Assembly: GCF_965262965.1 (NCBI RefSeq)
Contig: NZ_OZ253573.1
Coordinates: 2,542,001-2,606,000 of the forward strand
DNA: 64,000 nt
Direction: 5' to 3'
From: Poriferisodalis sp965262965
Lineage (GTDB): Bacteria > Actinomycetota > Acidimicrobiia > Acidimicrobiales > Poriferisodalaceae
Under the pieces are notes generated by a model, which worked only from the letters and a program-made list of their open reading frames with translations, was not told the DNA's origin and made no database searches. Positions 44,538 to 52,841 of the stretch are shown one piece after another. Both the position numbers and the translations under genes were made by a program. Numbering within the stretch: position 1 is the stretch's first letter; each line of letters begins with the position of its first letter.

Positions 44538-45815
44538 ATGACTATGGGCGGCTTAGGGCCCCATGGCTATGTGCCGCGAGTTGTCGACCATCACATGCAG
44601 CGATTGCTGCGAACGGCACCTGCCGTCGTGGTCGAAGGTCCCCGTGCGTGCGGCAAGACGTGGACCGGTCGGATGTTTGCCAACAGCATGGTGCGGTTCG
44701 ACGAGCTCGATTCGACCCGTCGACAACTCGAGGTGAACCCTGCCTCATTCCTCGTTGGCGACACGCCGAGACTGCTTGACGAGTGGCATGTTGCCGATGG
44801 CCTGTGGAATGCAATGCGCCACGCGTGTGATGACCGGGGGATCAACGGTCAATTCATCTTGACGGGCTCGGTGAAGCCCGCCGTCGCCGCCACCGACCAC
44901 AGCGGAGCCGGTCGCGTCGCGCGGCTGCGGATGCGCCCGATGTCGCTGTGGGAATCGGGCGATTCGTCTGGCGCGGTCTCGCTCGCGAGCCTGCTGGACG
45001 GCGGCCCCTGCGCCGCAGATCCCGCCGAGTCAGATCTTGGGCGCGTCGCACGACTGATCTGCCGCGGCGGATTTCCGCGGTTTACCACCATGGATCACAC
45101 CGACGCCCGGGAGCGCCTGCGTGACTACCTGCGCGACGTCTCGCAGATCAACCTCTCCACCGGAGAGCCCGCCGCGCACGACCCGCGGAAGATGCTGGCA
45201 CTGATCACGTCTCTCGCTCGCAACGAAGCCACATCCGCCTCGCTGCGAACGTTGGTTGAAGACACCGCAGGCTTCGGCGGTCCATCTGACCGCGACACAG
45301 TTCGGCGGTATCTCGACCGGTTGGCCGATGCGTTCGTCATCGAACCTCTCCCAGCGTGGTCGACGCACCTCCGTGGCACAGCGACGCTGCGTTCCACACC
45401 AAAGCGATACTTCGTGGATCCTTCCCTCGCGACCGCAGCGCTGCGAGCATCACCAGAGGGACTGATCGCCGACCTCGAGGCGCTCGGCTTCCTCTTCGAA
45501 TCGCTGGTGATCCGCGACCTTCGTGTCTACGCCCAGACCTTCGACGCCGAAGTCATGCACTACCGCGACAGCAAGGAGCTGGCAGTCGATGCGATCGTCA
45601 CCCGAGGAGCCAGCGATTGGGCCGCCGTCGAGATCAAACTCGGCGGAGCGGCTGCCATCGAGGCGGCAATTGCATCACTGCGCCGCCTGCGCGCCAAAGT
45701 CGACACCCAACGATCCGGCAACCCGTTGCGCTTGATCGTCGTAACCGCCGTCGGCCCGGCGTTCGAGACCAACGACGACATCGCGGTGGTTCCCATCACC
45801 CACTTGTCGCAATGA
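44538..45815 (+). CDS. DUF4143-type P-loop ATPase
   Basis: A 425-residue ATPase of the AAA_14/DUF4143 group. Walker A is GPRACGKT at 34-41; FVIEPLPAW and the C-terminal LGFLFESLVIRDLRVYAQ with YRDSKELAVDAIV and AAVEIKLGG, an endonuclease-like D...E-x-K arrangement, are family features. These proteins are widespread, often mobile, and of uncertain function; some are linked to toxin-antitoxin or defence roles. It stands alone between respiratory and haem genes, with an AT-rich promoter unlike its neighbours, and may be a recent arrival. No Shine-Dalgarno site precedes the ATG. Confidence 0.85.
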   Translation: MTMGGLGPHGYVPRVVDHHMQRLLRTAPAVVVEGPRACGKTWTGRMFANSMVRFDELDSTRRQLEVNPASFLVGDTPRLLDEWHVADGLWNAMRHACDDRGINGQFILTGSVKPAVAATDHSGAGRVARLRMRPMSLWESGDSSGAVSLASLLDGGPCAADPAESDLGRVARLICRGGFPRFTTMDHTDARERLRDYLRDVSQINLSTGEPAAHDPRKMLALITSLARNEATSASLRTLVEDTAGFGGPSDRDTVRRYLDRLADAFVIEPLPAWSTHLRGTATLRSTPKRYFVDPSLATAALRASPEGLIADLEALGFLFESLVIRDLRVYAQTFDAEVMHYRDSKELAVDAIVTRGASDWAAVEIKLGGAAAIEAAIASLRRLRAKVDTQRSGNPLRLIVVTAVGPAFETNDDIAVVPITHLSQ

Positions 45816-45965
45816 CCCTGCGTAGTGCCGCGTTCCACAGTCTGCGGGGAGTTCGATTTGGCCGGTGGGGGGGCCTGTCGGCGGCGCTGTTCCTCGATCA
45901 CCGTTGATTGCCCGAATACGAGCCGGTGGCAGACTCCATCAAGCATCCCGGTTCCTGTGATCGGT

Positions 45966-47264
45966 TCACAGCCCTGCGGCAGCCGCGGCAGCGTCGGCAG
46001 CGTCGGCCATGAGCGCCAAGGCTTGGTCGATGACTTCGGGGGTGTGGGCGAGGCTGACGAAGATCGCTTCGTAGGCACCAGGGGCGAATGCCACCCCGCC
46101 CGAGAGCAACCCGGCGTGGAGCCGGGCGTATGCCTGCTCGTCGGTGGTACGGGCATCGTCGTAGTCCGCCGGCACCCAGCCTGAGGCGGGGCCCGCGCCG
46201 CAGTACAAACCGACGAGGGTGCCGACCTGGCAGACGTTCGCATCGAACCCGGCGCCCGCGAGGACGCCACGCATGCCGTCGGCGAACTGGCCGGCCCGGG
46301 CTTCGAGCTGTGCGTATGCCTCGGGTGTGAGCTGGTCCAACGCGGCGAGGCCCGCTGCGGTGGCGAGCGGATTTCCCGAGAGCGTCCCGGCTTGGTACAC
46401 GGGACCGGTCGGTGCCAGCGTCTCCATGATCTCGGTGCGTGCGCCCAGCGCGCCGATGGGCAAGCCGCCGCCGATCACCTTGCCGAAGCAGGAAATGTCG
46501 GCCGTCACCCCGTAGCGCTCGGCGGCACCGCCCAGCCCGAGGCGGAATCCGGTGATGACCTCGTCGAAGATCAGCAGCGCGCCCACTTCGTCGCAGGCCT
46601 GTCGCAGGCCCTCCAAAAAGCCGGGCACCGGCGGCACCAGACCCATGTTCGCCGCCACCGGCTCGACGACCACCGCAGCAATCCGGTCGTCGAGTTCGGG
46701 CACGACGTTGTAGGGCGCGACGACCGTGTCGGCCACCGCGCTCGGCGGGACTCCGGCTGAACCCGACAGCCCCAGCGTGGCGACTCCGCTGCCGCCCGCA
46801 GCCAACAGCGAGTCGGCATGGCCGTGGTAGCAGCCGGCGAACTTCACGATGCGCGGCCGGCCGGTGAAGCCACGGGCCAGTCGCACGGCGGTCATCGTCG
46901 CCTCGGTGCCACTGCTGGTCAGCCGCACCTGGGACACACCCGGTGCTGCGCAGGCGATGCGCTCAGCCAGCGCCACCTCGCGCGCGGTGGGCGCGCCGTA
47001 GGAGGTGCCGTCCGCCGCAGCCGATACCACCGCCTCGGTGACAGCGGGATGGGCGTGGCCAAGAATGATCGCCCCGTAGGACTGCACGAAGTCGATGTAC
47101 TGCTGGCCCTCGGCGTCGGTGACGTACGGCCCGCTGGCCGATTCCACGAAGTACGGCGTGCCGCCGACGGAGCCGAAGGCTCGCACCGGCGAGTTGACCC
47201 CGCCGGGAATGACACGCCGGGCCGCTTCGAACAAGCCTGTGTTCGTCGGGTGGGGCTCCGTCAC
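45966..47264 (-). CDS. hemL: glutamate-1-semialdehyde 2,1-aminomutase
   Basis: A 432-residue PLP enzyme making 5-aminolevulinate from glutamate-1-semialdehyde in the C5 pathway of haem synthesis. FEAARRVIPGGVNSPVRAF is the family N-terminus, IFDEVITGFR binds PLP, and FGKVIGGGLPIGA holds the catalytic lysine. GTG at 47264 (MTEPHPTNTGLFEAARR) is chosen over an ATG 40 codons upstream inside a Ser/Pro-rich stretch. It is the last gene of the hem run; its stop lies in a small inverted repeat CTGTGA/TCACAG. Confidence 0.95.
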   Translation of the reverse strand: MTEPHPTNTGLFEAARRVIPGGVNSPVRAFGSVGGTPYFVESASGPYVTDAEGQQYIDFVQSYGAIILGHAHPAVTEAVVSAAADGTSYGAPTAREVALAERIACAAPGVSQVRLTSSGTEATMTAVRLARGFTGRPRIVKFAGCYHGHADSLLAAGGSGVATLGLSGSAGVPPSAVADTVVAPYNVVPELDDRIAAVVVEPVAANMGLVPPVPGFLEGLRQACDEVGALLIFDEVITGFRLGLGGAAERYGVTADISCFGKVIGGGLPIGALGARTEIMETLAPTGPVYQAGTLSGNPLATAAGLAALDQLTPEAYAQLEARAGQFADGMRGVLAGAGFDANVCQVGTLVGLYCGAGPASGWVPADYDDARTTDEQAYARLHAGLLSGGVAFAPGAYEAIFVSLAHTPEVIDQALALMADAADAAAAAAGL

Positions 47265-47298
47265 GGTTCGCAGCGTAGGGGTGGTGGGGTTGTCAGGA

Positions 47299-48093
47299 CT
47301 ACGAGGCTGGCTGTGTGGCGTTGAGCGCTTGTGCAACAGCGTCGACGAGTCCGGCGTCGGACGGCTGCGGAGCGACGGCCGCAACCTCGAGGCCTGCGGA
47401 GGAACACGCGGCTGCCGTCGTGCGACCTATGCAGACGACCTTCGCGTTCGCCAGCAGGCCGCCGGTCTGAGCAAGGTGGCCCTGCACGGCCGACGGGGAT
47501 GCAAACACGACGGCATCTGCAGCGGCAATATCGGCGGCAAGATGGTCCGACAGCGTCGGCGTCACCGTTCGATAGGCAGTGACCGCCGCGACCTCCCAGC
47601 AGCGGGCGCGTAGGCCATCGACCAGTTCAGGTCGGGCCGCTGCCGATTGGGGGACAAAGCACGCGTCGCCGGGCCGCGGATCTGCGAACGCCGCAGCCAG
47701 GCCAGCCGCGTCGTGCTGATCCGGCACCAGATTCGGCGGACGGTCCAGTTCGGCCATGACGCGGGACGCAGTTGACGGACCGACTGCCGCGACTCGGATG
47801 CGGGCGAAACGGCGCCGAACACCTCTTCGGTCAGCGCGAGCCAAGGTCGCAGCCACCGCGTTCGGGGACGCGAAAGCCACCCAGCTGAAGCGTTCGAGTC
47901 GCAGCAGGGCGTCGTCGAGGGGCTGCCCACCGTCGAGCGGGGGCACAATCGCCAGTGCGGGTGCAACCACGGCCCTCGCGCCGTGTTGCCGCAGTACCTC
48001 GGCCAGCTGTGCAGCCTGGTGGGAGGCCCGAGTGACGACCACCGTGCGCCCCGCGAGCGCTCCGGACTGCCCCGCAGGCACGCCTTCAGACAT
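47299..48093 (-). CDS. hemD: uroporphyrinogen-III synthase
   Basis: A 264-residue protein of the HemD fold. TVVVTRASHQAAQLAEVLRQHGA at the start, WVAFASPNAVAAT and the second-domain counterpart AVVFASPSAVQGHL are the typical poorly conserved landmarks. It closes the linear tetrapyrrole made by HemC. The ATG at 48093 overlaps the hemC stop by eight bases; a longer frame upstream is a shadow of hemC. No fused methyltransferase (CysG-type) domain is present. Confidence 0.9.
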   Translation of the reverse strand: MSEGVPAGQSGALAGRTVVVTRASHQAAQLAEVLRQHGARAVVAPALAIVPPLDGGQPLDDALLRLERFSWVAFASPNAVAATLARADRRGVRRRFARIRVAAVGPSTASRVMAELDRPPNLVPDQHDAAGLAAAFADPRPGDACFVPQSAAARPELVDGLRARCWEVAAVTAYRTVTPTLSDHLAADIAAADAVVFASPSAVQGHLAQTGGLLANAKVVCIGRTTAAACSSAGLEVAAVAPQPSDAGLVDAVAQALNATQPAS

Positions 48094-48988
48094 CTTCTGC
48101 AGCGCAGGCGAGGGACTCTGTGTCGGCGAGCAGCTGTCGTGCCAGCGCGGTGCCAAGCGCGTTCGGATCCGTGTCACGTCCCGCGGCGCGCAGGAGGTCG
48201 GTTCCGTCGGGACTCGCGAGCAACGCTGACATCTCGAGCGTGCCGGTGTCGTCGAGCGTCGCGTAGGCACCGGTCGGCAGGTCGCAGCCGCCGCCGAGTG
48301 TCCGCAAGAACGCGCGCTCGGCCTCGACGCAACGGGTGGTGACCGCGTCGATGATTGCCGCCGTCGCTGCTGCTGCGGTCGAGTCCCCGACTCGATGCTC
48401 GATCGCGATAGCGCCCTGTCCGACTTGGGGCAGGATTTCATCGGGTCCGAACCACTGTGCGATTCGGTGCACTTCGTCAAGCCGCTCGAGCGCGACCGCG
48501 GCGACGACCACAGCGTCAACGTCGGGGCCATCTGCGGTAGCGATACGGCGCGCCATGTTGCCGCGCAGGCCGACGAATCGGAGATCTCTCCGGAGGTGCG
48601 CTAGCTGGCACTGTCGGCGCTGGGCGCCCGTCGCGACGATGCCGCCGTGCGGGATCTCGTCGAGTGGCAGGCCGACGAGCGCATCTCGAACTTCACCGCG
48701 CGGCAGGCAGCCCGCCAGAGTCAACCCGTCAGTCGGCTCCGAGCGCATGTCCTTGGCGCTGTGTACGGCGAAATCGGCGCGTCCGTCGAGGACGGCGGCT
48801 TGCACTTCGGTGACGAAGACCCCGCGGCCGGACATTTGCGAGATCGGCGTGCTCATGTCGGCATCGCCGCTCGTGGTGACCGGCACCAATTCCGCAGCCG
48901 ACCGTAACGAGCCGGCAGCTTCGAGCGCATGTGCGACCGCGCGCGCTTGCCAGAGTGCCAAGGGGCTCGAACGCGTCGCAATCCTCAC
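48086..48988 (-). CDS. hemC: porphobilinogen deaminase (hydroxymethylbilane synthase)
   Basis: A 300-residue enzyme polymerising four porphobilinogens. IATRSSPLALWQARAVAHAL, GVFVTEVQAAVLDGRADFAVHSAKDM and RRQCQLAHLRRDL are family motifs; the dipyrromethane-binding region with its cysteine is FLRTLGGGCDLPTGAY. Lies 18 bases after hemA and overlaps hemD. Length is normal. Confidence 0.95.
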   Translation of the reverse strand: MRIATRSSPLALWQARAVAHALEAAGSLRSAAELVPVTTSGDADMSTPISQMSGRGVFVTEVQAAVLDGRADFAVHSAKDMRSEPTDGLTLAGCLPRGEVRDALVGLPLDEIPHGGIVATGAQRRQCQLAHLRRDLRFVGLRGNMARRIATADGPDVDAVVVAAVALERLDEVHRIAQWFGPDEILPQVGQGAIAIEHRVGDSTAAAATAAIIDAVTTRCVEAERAFLRTLGGGCDLPTGAYATLDDTGTLEMSALLASPDGTDLLRAAGRDTDPNALGTALARQLLADTESLACAAEDV

Positions 48989-49006
48989 GCTGGGCGCAAA
49001 CCCCGA

Positions 49007-50266
49007 CTAAAGGTCGAACAGGTCGCGTACCGAGTCAGCGAGGCGGTCGCCTTTGGCCTTGCCGGCAGCGGCCCGCAGGGCGACCGTGGGGTGATGCAGC
49101 AGTTTGTTGACGAACGACTTGGTTGCCCGCTCGAGTGCGTCGCGGGCGGCGTCGTCAAGATCGGGATTCGACGCCAAGGCGCGTTCGACTTCCAGCGCCC
49201 GCACTGCTTCGGCTCTGCCGCGCAGAGTTTCGATGAGGGGAGCCATCTCACGCGCAGACCGCGACTGCGCGAATCGCTCCGTCTCGGCATCCAGGATCGT
49301 CTCGACCGCAGTGACTTCGCCAACGCGACCAGCGTGACCTGACGAGGCGAAGCGTGACAGATCGTCCATGTCCAGCAACGTGACGCCCCGCAGCCGGGCA
49401 ACCGCCGGGTCGACGTCGCGCGGCACTGCGATGTCCACGATGAGCAATGGCCGCCCAGCGCGCCGGGTGATGATGTCGCCCACGCTGGCGTGGCCCACGA
49501 TCACCGAAGTCGCACCTGTCGAGGTGAGCAGCACGTCGACTTCGCTCAGCGCATCGGCGAGCCGCCCGAGCGGCAGGTGATGCCCTCCGACGCGCTCAGC
49601 CAATGCCTGCGCATGAGAAGACGTGCGGTTGGCAACATGGACCGCAGCCGGTCCGGCCGCTGCGAGCGCCACGATCATGCCCTCGGCCATCTCGCCGGCG
49701 CCCACGACGAGCACCTGACGACCCTCCAAGGTGCCCAGATGCTCGATCGCCATGCTCACTGCGGCGTGGCTGACCGATGCGGTGCCCCGCGCGATGCCCG
49801 TCTCGGTCCGAGCGCGCTTGCCAGCGACCACGGCATGGCGGAACAACTGGTTGAGCACAGCTCCCGCCGTGCCCTCGACGCGCGCTGCGTCCCAGGCGGC
49901 TCGCACTTGACCCAGGATCTCTCCCTCGCCCAGCACAGCGGATTCGAGCCCACTGGCGACGCCGAACAGGTGTCGTGCTGCGTCATCGTCGTAGTGCACG
50001 TAGAGATGGTCGAACAGCTCGGCTGGCGGAGCGAACGAAAGCGTGCCGAAGAAATCGCGCAGTTCGCCGAACGCCGCGTGGAATCGCTCGGCGACCACGT
50101 AGGCCTCCGTGCGATTGCACGTGGAGACGATGGCGGCCTCGCTGACGTGCTCGCATGCAGCGAGGTCGTCGAGTCGCTTGGGCAAGTCGGAGGCGGAAAC
50201 CGTGCAGCGCTCCAAGAGGTCAAGCGGCGCACTGCGGTGGCTTACACCCATGACAACGATGGACAC
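49007..50266 (-). CDS. hemA: glutamyl-tRNA reductase
   Basis: A 419-residue enzyme reducing Glu-tRNA to glutamate-1-semialdehyde, the first step of haem synthesis. MGVSHRSAPLDLLER and the catalytic cysteine C50 in STCNRTEAY are exactly as expected; VLVVGAGEMAEGM is the NADPH site. GTG at 50266 gives this numbering and has a GGGAAG upstream; an in-frame ATG at 50320 is rejected. Together with hemC, hemD and hemL it forms a haem operon as in mycobacteria. Confidence 0.95.
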   Translation of the reverse strand: MSIVVMGVSHRSAPLDLLERCTVSASDLPKRLDDLAACEHVSEAAIVSTCNRTEAYVVAERFHAAFGELRDFFGTLSFAPPAELFDHLYVHYDDDAARHLFGVASGLESAVLGEGEILGQVRAAWDAARVEGTAGAVLNQLFRHAVVAGKRARTETGIARGTASVSHAAVSMAIEHLGTLEGRQVLVVGAGEMAEGMIVALAAAGPAAVHVANRTSSHAQALAERVGGHHLPLGRLADALSEVDVLLTSTGATSVIVGHASVGDIITRRAGRPLLIVDIAVPRDVDPAVARLRGVTLLDMDDLSRFASSGHAGRVGEVTAVETILDAETERFAQSRSAREMAPLIETLRGRAEAVRALEVERALASNPDLDDAARDALERATKSFVNKLLHHPTVALRAAAGKAKGDRLADSVRDLFDL

Positions 50267-50481
50267 GAGGACTTCCCAGGGGTCAGGAATGCGGCCCGGA
50301 CATTCTCGCCGGTCCGACACCCGGTTGCTACATCACTGCGGCACCAATGTGCGACCGATGCGCCGTTTCAGCCAATGGCGACGAGCAACTGGATCGTGGC
50401 AACGAGCAGAATCAGCGTCGCCAGCAGGCCCAGCACCAGTGCAGTCCGCGGTCTCATGTCGCCCGTTTCACGTCACTCAAC

Positions 50482-51291
50482 TCACGTCGCCGGGCGCAGC
50501 CGCACCTCGGTGCCGACGTCGAGGCCGAGATGGGCCGCGCTGCCGCCGGCGACCGTGAGCTCGAGCAGTCCGTGTGGGTCGTCGGCGAGCGCGAGGCCGC
50601 TGGTACCCGCCTGCCGGGGAGGCATCAGTCGCACCGCCTGCGACGTGTCGGACTGCGGAGTCGGCGCCCACTCCGCGACCAGCAGGTCGCCGAGGCCGTC
50701 CAAGATCTCCCGGTCGACGTTGATCTGCACGGTGCCCCAGCGCGTCACCGACAGCACTTCGGCAATCACCATGCCGTCATCTGCGATGCGCGGAACCGCC
50801 ACAAGCGCGGGCAGCAGCAACGAAGGGTCAACGGCTGCGCCGAGGGACGACAGCGGCTCTCCCGCCGCGAGGCGGCCTGCGGCCGGAGCGAGCACGTCGC
50901 GTGCCGGGTGCAGTGCCGACGCGGCTTCCGATGCGGGGTCGAGCCCGATGAGCACAGCCTCGTCGGCCCCGCCGACGGCCGCCGTCGCCGCGGCCAGCAC
51001 CCCGTTGTCCGGCCCGACCAGCATCGATTGGCCATCGCCCACCGATACCGCGATCGCGGGGCGAACAAGCCGGTGGCCCACCGAGGCAAGCACGATTCCG
51101 GGGGCCAGATACGGCACGCTGCGCGCGAGCATCAGCGCTGCAGTGCGCGTGTCGCCTGGGTCGATCTCGTGGCTGAGGTCGATCACCAAGGCATGAGGTG
51201 CGGCTTGGCGCAGGATCGAATGAATGACGCCGACCGATTCGTCGGCGTTGCCGAGGTCGCTGAGGCATGTGATGGTGCCGAAGTGGCTCAT
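50482..51291 (-). CDS. SAM hydroxide adenosyltransferase (DUF62 family)
   Basis: A 269-residue protein of the DUF62 family, which hydrolyses or halogenates S-adenosylmethionine. The N-terminal TITCLSDLGNADESVGVIHS matches the family's TDFG.xDxYvG with changes, and VGPDNGVLAAA is the conserved substrate loop. A C-terminal beta domain ends the protein. Lacking the chlorinase-specific loop as far as I can see, SAM hydrolysis to adenosine and methionine is likeliest. The ATG at 51291 has no clear Shine-Dalgarno; it lies 52 bases after proC. Confidence 0.82.
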   Translation of the reverse strand: MSHFGTITCLSDLGNADESVGVIHSILRQAAPHALVIDLSHEIDPGDTRTAALMLARSVPYLAPGIVLASVGHRLVRPAIAVSVGDGQSMLVGPDNGVLAAATAAVGGADEAVLIGLDPASEAASALHPARDVLAPAAGRLAAGEPLSSLGAAVDPSLLLPALVAVPRIADDGMVIAEVLSVTRWGTVQINVDREILDGLGDLLVAEWAPTPQSDTSQAVRLMPPRQAGTSGLALADDPHGLLELTVAGGSAAHLGLDVGTEVRLRPAT

Positions 51292-51343
51292 GGGAGATGC
51301 CTGCCCACGAACAGCGAAGCGGGACGTGTGGGACGCGGCTTGT

Positions 51344-52144
51344 TCACTGGCCGCCAAGTTCGGCGGAGCGCGCAGTTGCGGCTTCGATGGCCGCGGCAAA
51401 TGCAGCGCGCACACCGTGGCGCTCGAGCTCGCGCAGGCCCGCAGCCGTGGTGCCACCTGGCGAGGTCACATCAGCCCGCAGGTCTGCGGGGGATCGTCCC
51501 TCGCCAAGCAACGTCGAAGCGCCCAGCAGCGTCTGGTTGGCCAGTTCAGTGGCGACAGGTCGGGTCAAACCCATGAGCACACCGGCTTCGATCATCGCTT
51601 CAGCCACGAGGAAGACGTACGCCGGTCCTGAACCGGACAGGCCTGTGACCGCGTCCATCAGATGCTCGGGCACACGGACAACTCGACCCACAGCGCCGAG
51701 AATTCCTTCGGCCCATGCAAGGTCGGCCTCGGTGGCCTGGTCGTTGCCGCAGATCGCGGCGGCACCTTGCGACACCAGTGCAGGTGTGTTGGGCATTGCT
51801 CTCACGATGCCGAACTCGGTACCCGCTGCGTTCGTGAGCGTGGCCAGCCGGACTCCTGCGGCGATGGACAACAAACGGCGTGTGCCGACCTGTCCCACAG
51901 CAGCGGCGACGTCGGGAATCACATCAGGCTTGGTGGCGAGGATCGCCCCGTCGGACGGAACGACCTCCGTGGCGACCTGCACGCCCAAGGCCCCGTAGCG
52001 GTCAGCCAGCTCGGCTCGACGCTGCGCTACCGGTTCCACGACAGCGATACCGCTGAAGTTCCGACCCGAAGACACAAGGCCACCCAGCAGCGCCTCGCCC
52101 ATCTTTCCGCCACCGACGATGAGCAACTCGACTCTGTCAGCCAT
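51344..52144 (-). CDS. proC: pyrroline-5-carboxylate reductase
   Basis: A ~266-residue NADPH-dependent enzyme for the last step of proline synthesis. VELLIVGGGKMGEALLGGL is the nucleotide-binding start, RAMPNTPALVSQGAAAI and the C-terminal TGLSGSGPAYVFLVAEAMIEAGV with TSPGGTTAAGL are diagnostic. The ATG at 52144 (MADRVEL) is preferred over an ATG three codons earlier. Synteny of proC with the hem genes is as in Mycobacterium. Confidence 0.95.
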   Translation of the reverse strand: MADRVELLIVGGGKMGEALLGGLVSSGRNFSGIAVVEPVAQRRAELADRYGALGVQVATEVVPSDGAILATKPDVIPDVAAAVGQVGTRRLLSIAAGVRLATLTNAAGTEFGIVRAMPNTPALVSQGAAAICGNDQATEADLAWAEGILGAVGRVVRVPEHLMDAVTGLSGSGPAYVFLVAEAMIEAGVLMGLTRPVATELANQTLLGASTLLGEGRSPADLRADVTSPGGTTAAGLRELERHGVRAAFAAAIEAATARSAELGGQ

Positions 52145-52267
52145 GGCGGTCACGGTAGCGGGGCTGGTCGCCGGGACACTCGCCGTCGGTGAGGCACTTC
52201 CCTGCTCGCCTGCAGGCGTGTGCCCCGGCGAACATGAAACTAAATGATCTGTGCTGAAAATTAGTTC

Positions 52268-52822
52268 CTATTTCTGGAAACCGAGCCGCAACAAGGTGGT
52301 GAAGTCGCGTTCGACGTACGCCCACAGCGAACCGACGATGCGATCGAGTTCGTCTTCATCCATGCAATGCGTCGGCAGCTCGCCGGTGAGGAACACAGCG
52401 TCCTCGGCGCCGATGCCGTACTGCGCACCCACCAGCGAGTAGTTGCGGCGCAGCACGAAGTCGGCGACCTGGTCGGGGCGATGCGGGGGCGTCGGCAGCA
52501 CGTAGGTCTCGTAGGCCAACGTGCGCTGGCGCAATGTCAGCCACACGGCGATGACGTCGCGGGACTCCCCTGCCAACCGCACGTACCAGCGCCGCGGGAT
52601 GTCGTCGTCGCGTGTGACGTCGATGAGCATCGGCCTGTCATCGGTGGCTGCGGCGCTGACAGACGCGGCGTCGGGGGCCGCGGCGCTGACAGACGCGGCG
52701 TCGGGGGCCGCGTCGTCGGGGGCCGCGTCGTCGGCTTGGGCCTCCGCCCACTCAGCAAGCCATCGGTCGATCCGCGTCTCGAGTGCGTCCAGCTCGGAAA
52801 CCGTCGCCGGACGCCGGGTCAT
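52268..52822 (-). CDS. YbjN-domain protein with repeat-expanded linker
   Basis: A 184-residue YbjN/type III chaperone-like protein. The domain covers residues ~65-184: RRWYVRLAGESRDVIAVWLTL, YETYVLPTPPHRPDQVADFVLRRN and LDRIVGSLWAYVERDF. The N-terminal ~60 residues contain a linker of Ala/Asp/Ser repeats encoded by a 30-bp DNA repeat. The homologue in M. tuberculosis also lies directly after mshA. Role is unknown; YbjN proteins are linked to stress or assembly functions. It starts 19 bases after mshA. Confidence 0.85.
   Translation of the reverse strand: MTRRPATVSELDALETRIDRWLAEWAEAQADDAAPDDAAPDAASVSAAAPDAASVSAAATDDRPMLIDVTRDDDIPRRWYVRLAGESRDVIAVWLTLRQRTLAYETYVLPTPPHRPDQVADFVLRRNYSLVGAQYGIGAEDAVFLTGELPTHCMDEDELDRIVGSLWAYVERDFTTLLRLGFQK
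52650..52709. repeat. 30-bp in-frame tandem repeat in the ybjN-family gene
   Basis: Two exact copies of a 30-bp unit (52650-52679, 52680-52709), followed by two shorter 15-bp derivatives, encode an Ala/Ser/Asp linker. The repeat length keeps the reading frame. Confidence 0.9.
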
Positions 52823-52841
52823 CGGCGAGGACCGATGTTGC

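Noticed and set aside
52137..52235. 32-codon Cys-containing frame (MFAGAHACRRAGKC start) ending eight bases inside proC
   Set aside because: It overlaps the proC start in a relay-like way, but its own start has no Shine-Dalgarno site and is not coupled to the upstream stop; too weak to call.
52233..52275. AT-rich patch with AACTAA/TTAGTT inverted repeat before proC
   Set aside because: Could be a promoter or weak terminator, but stem is short, there is no T-run and no -35/-10 pair is convincing.
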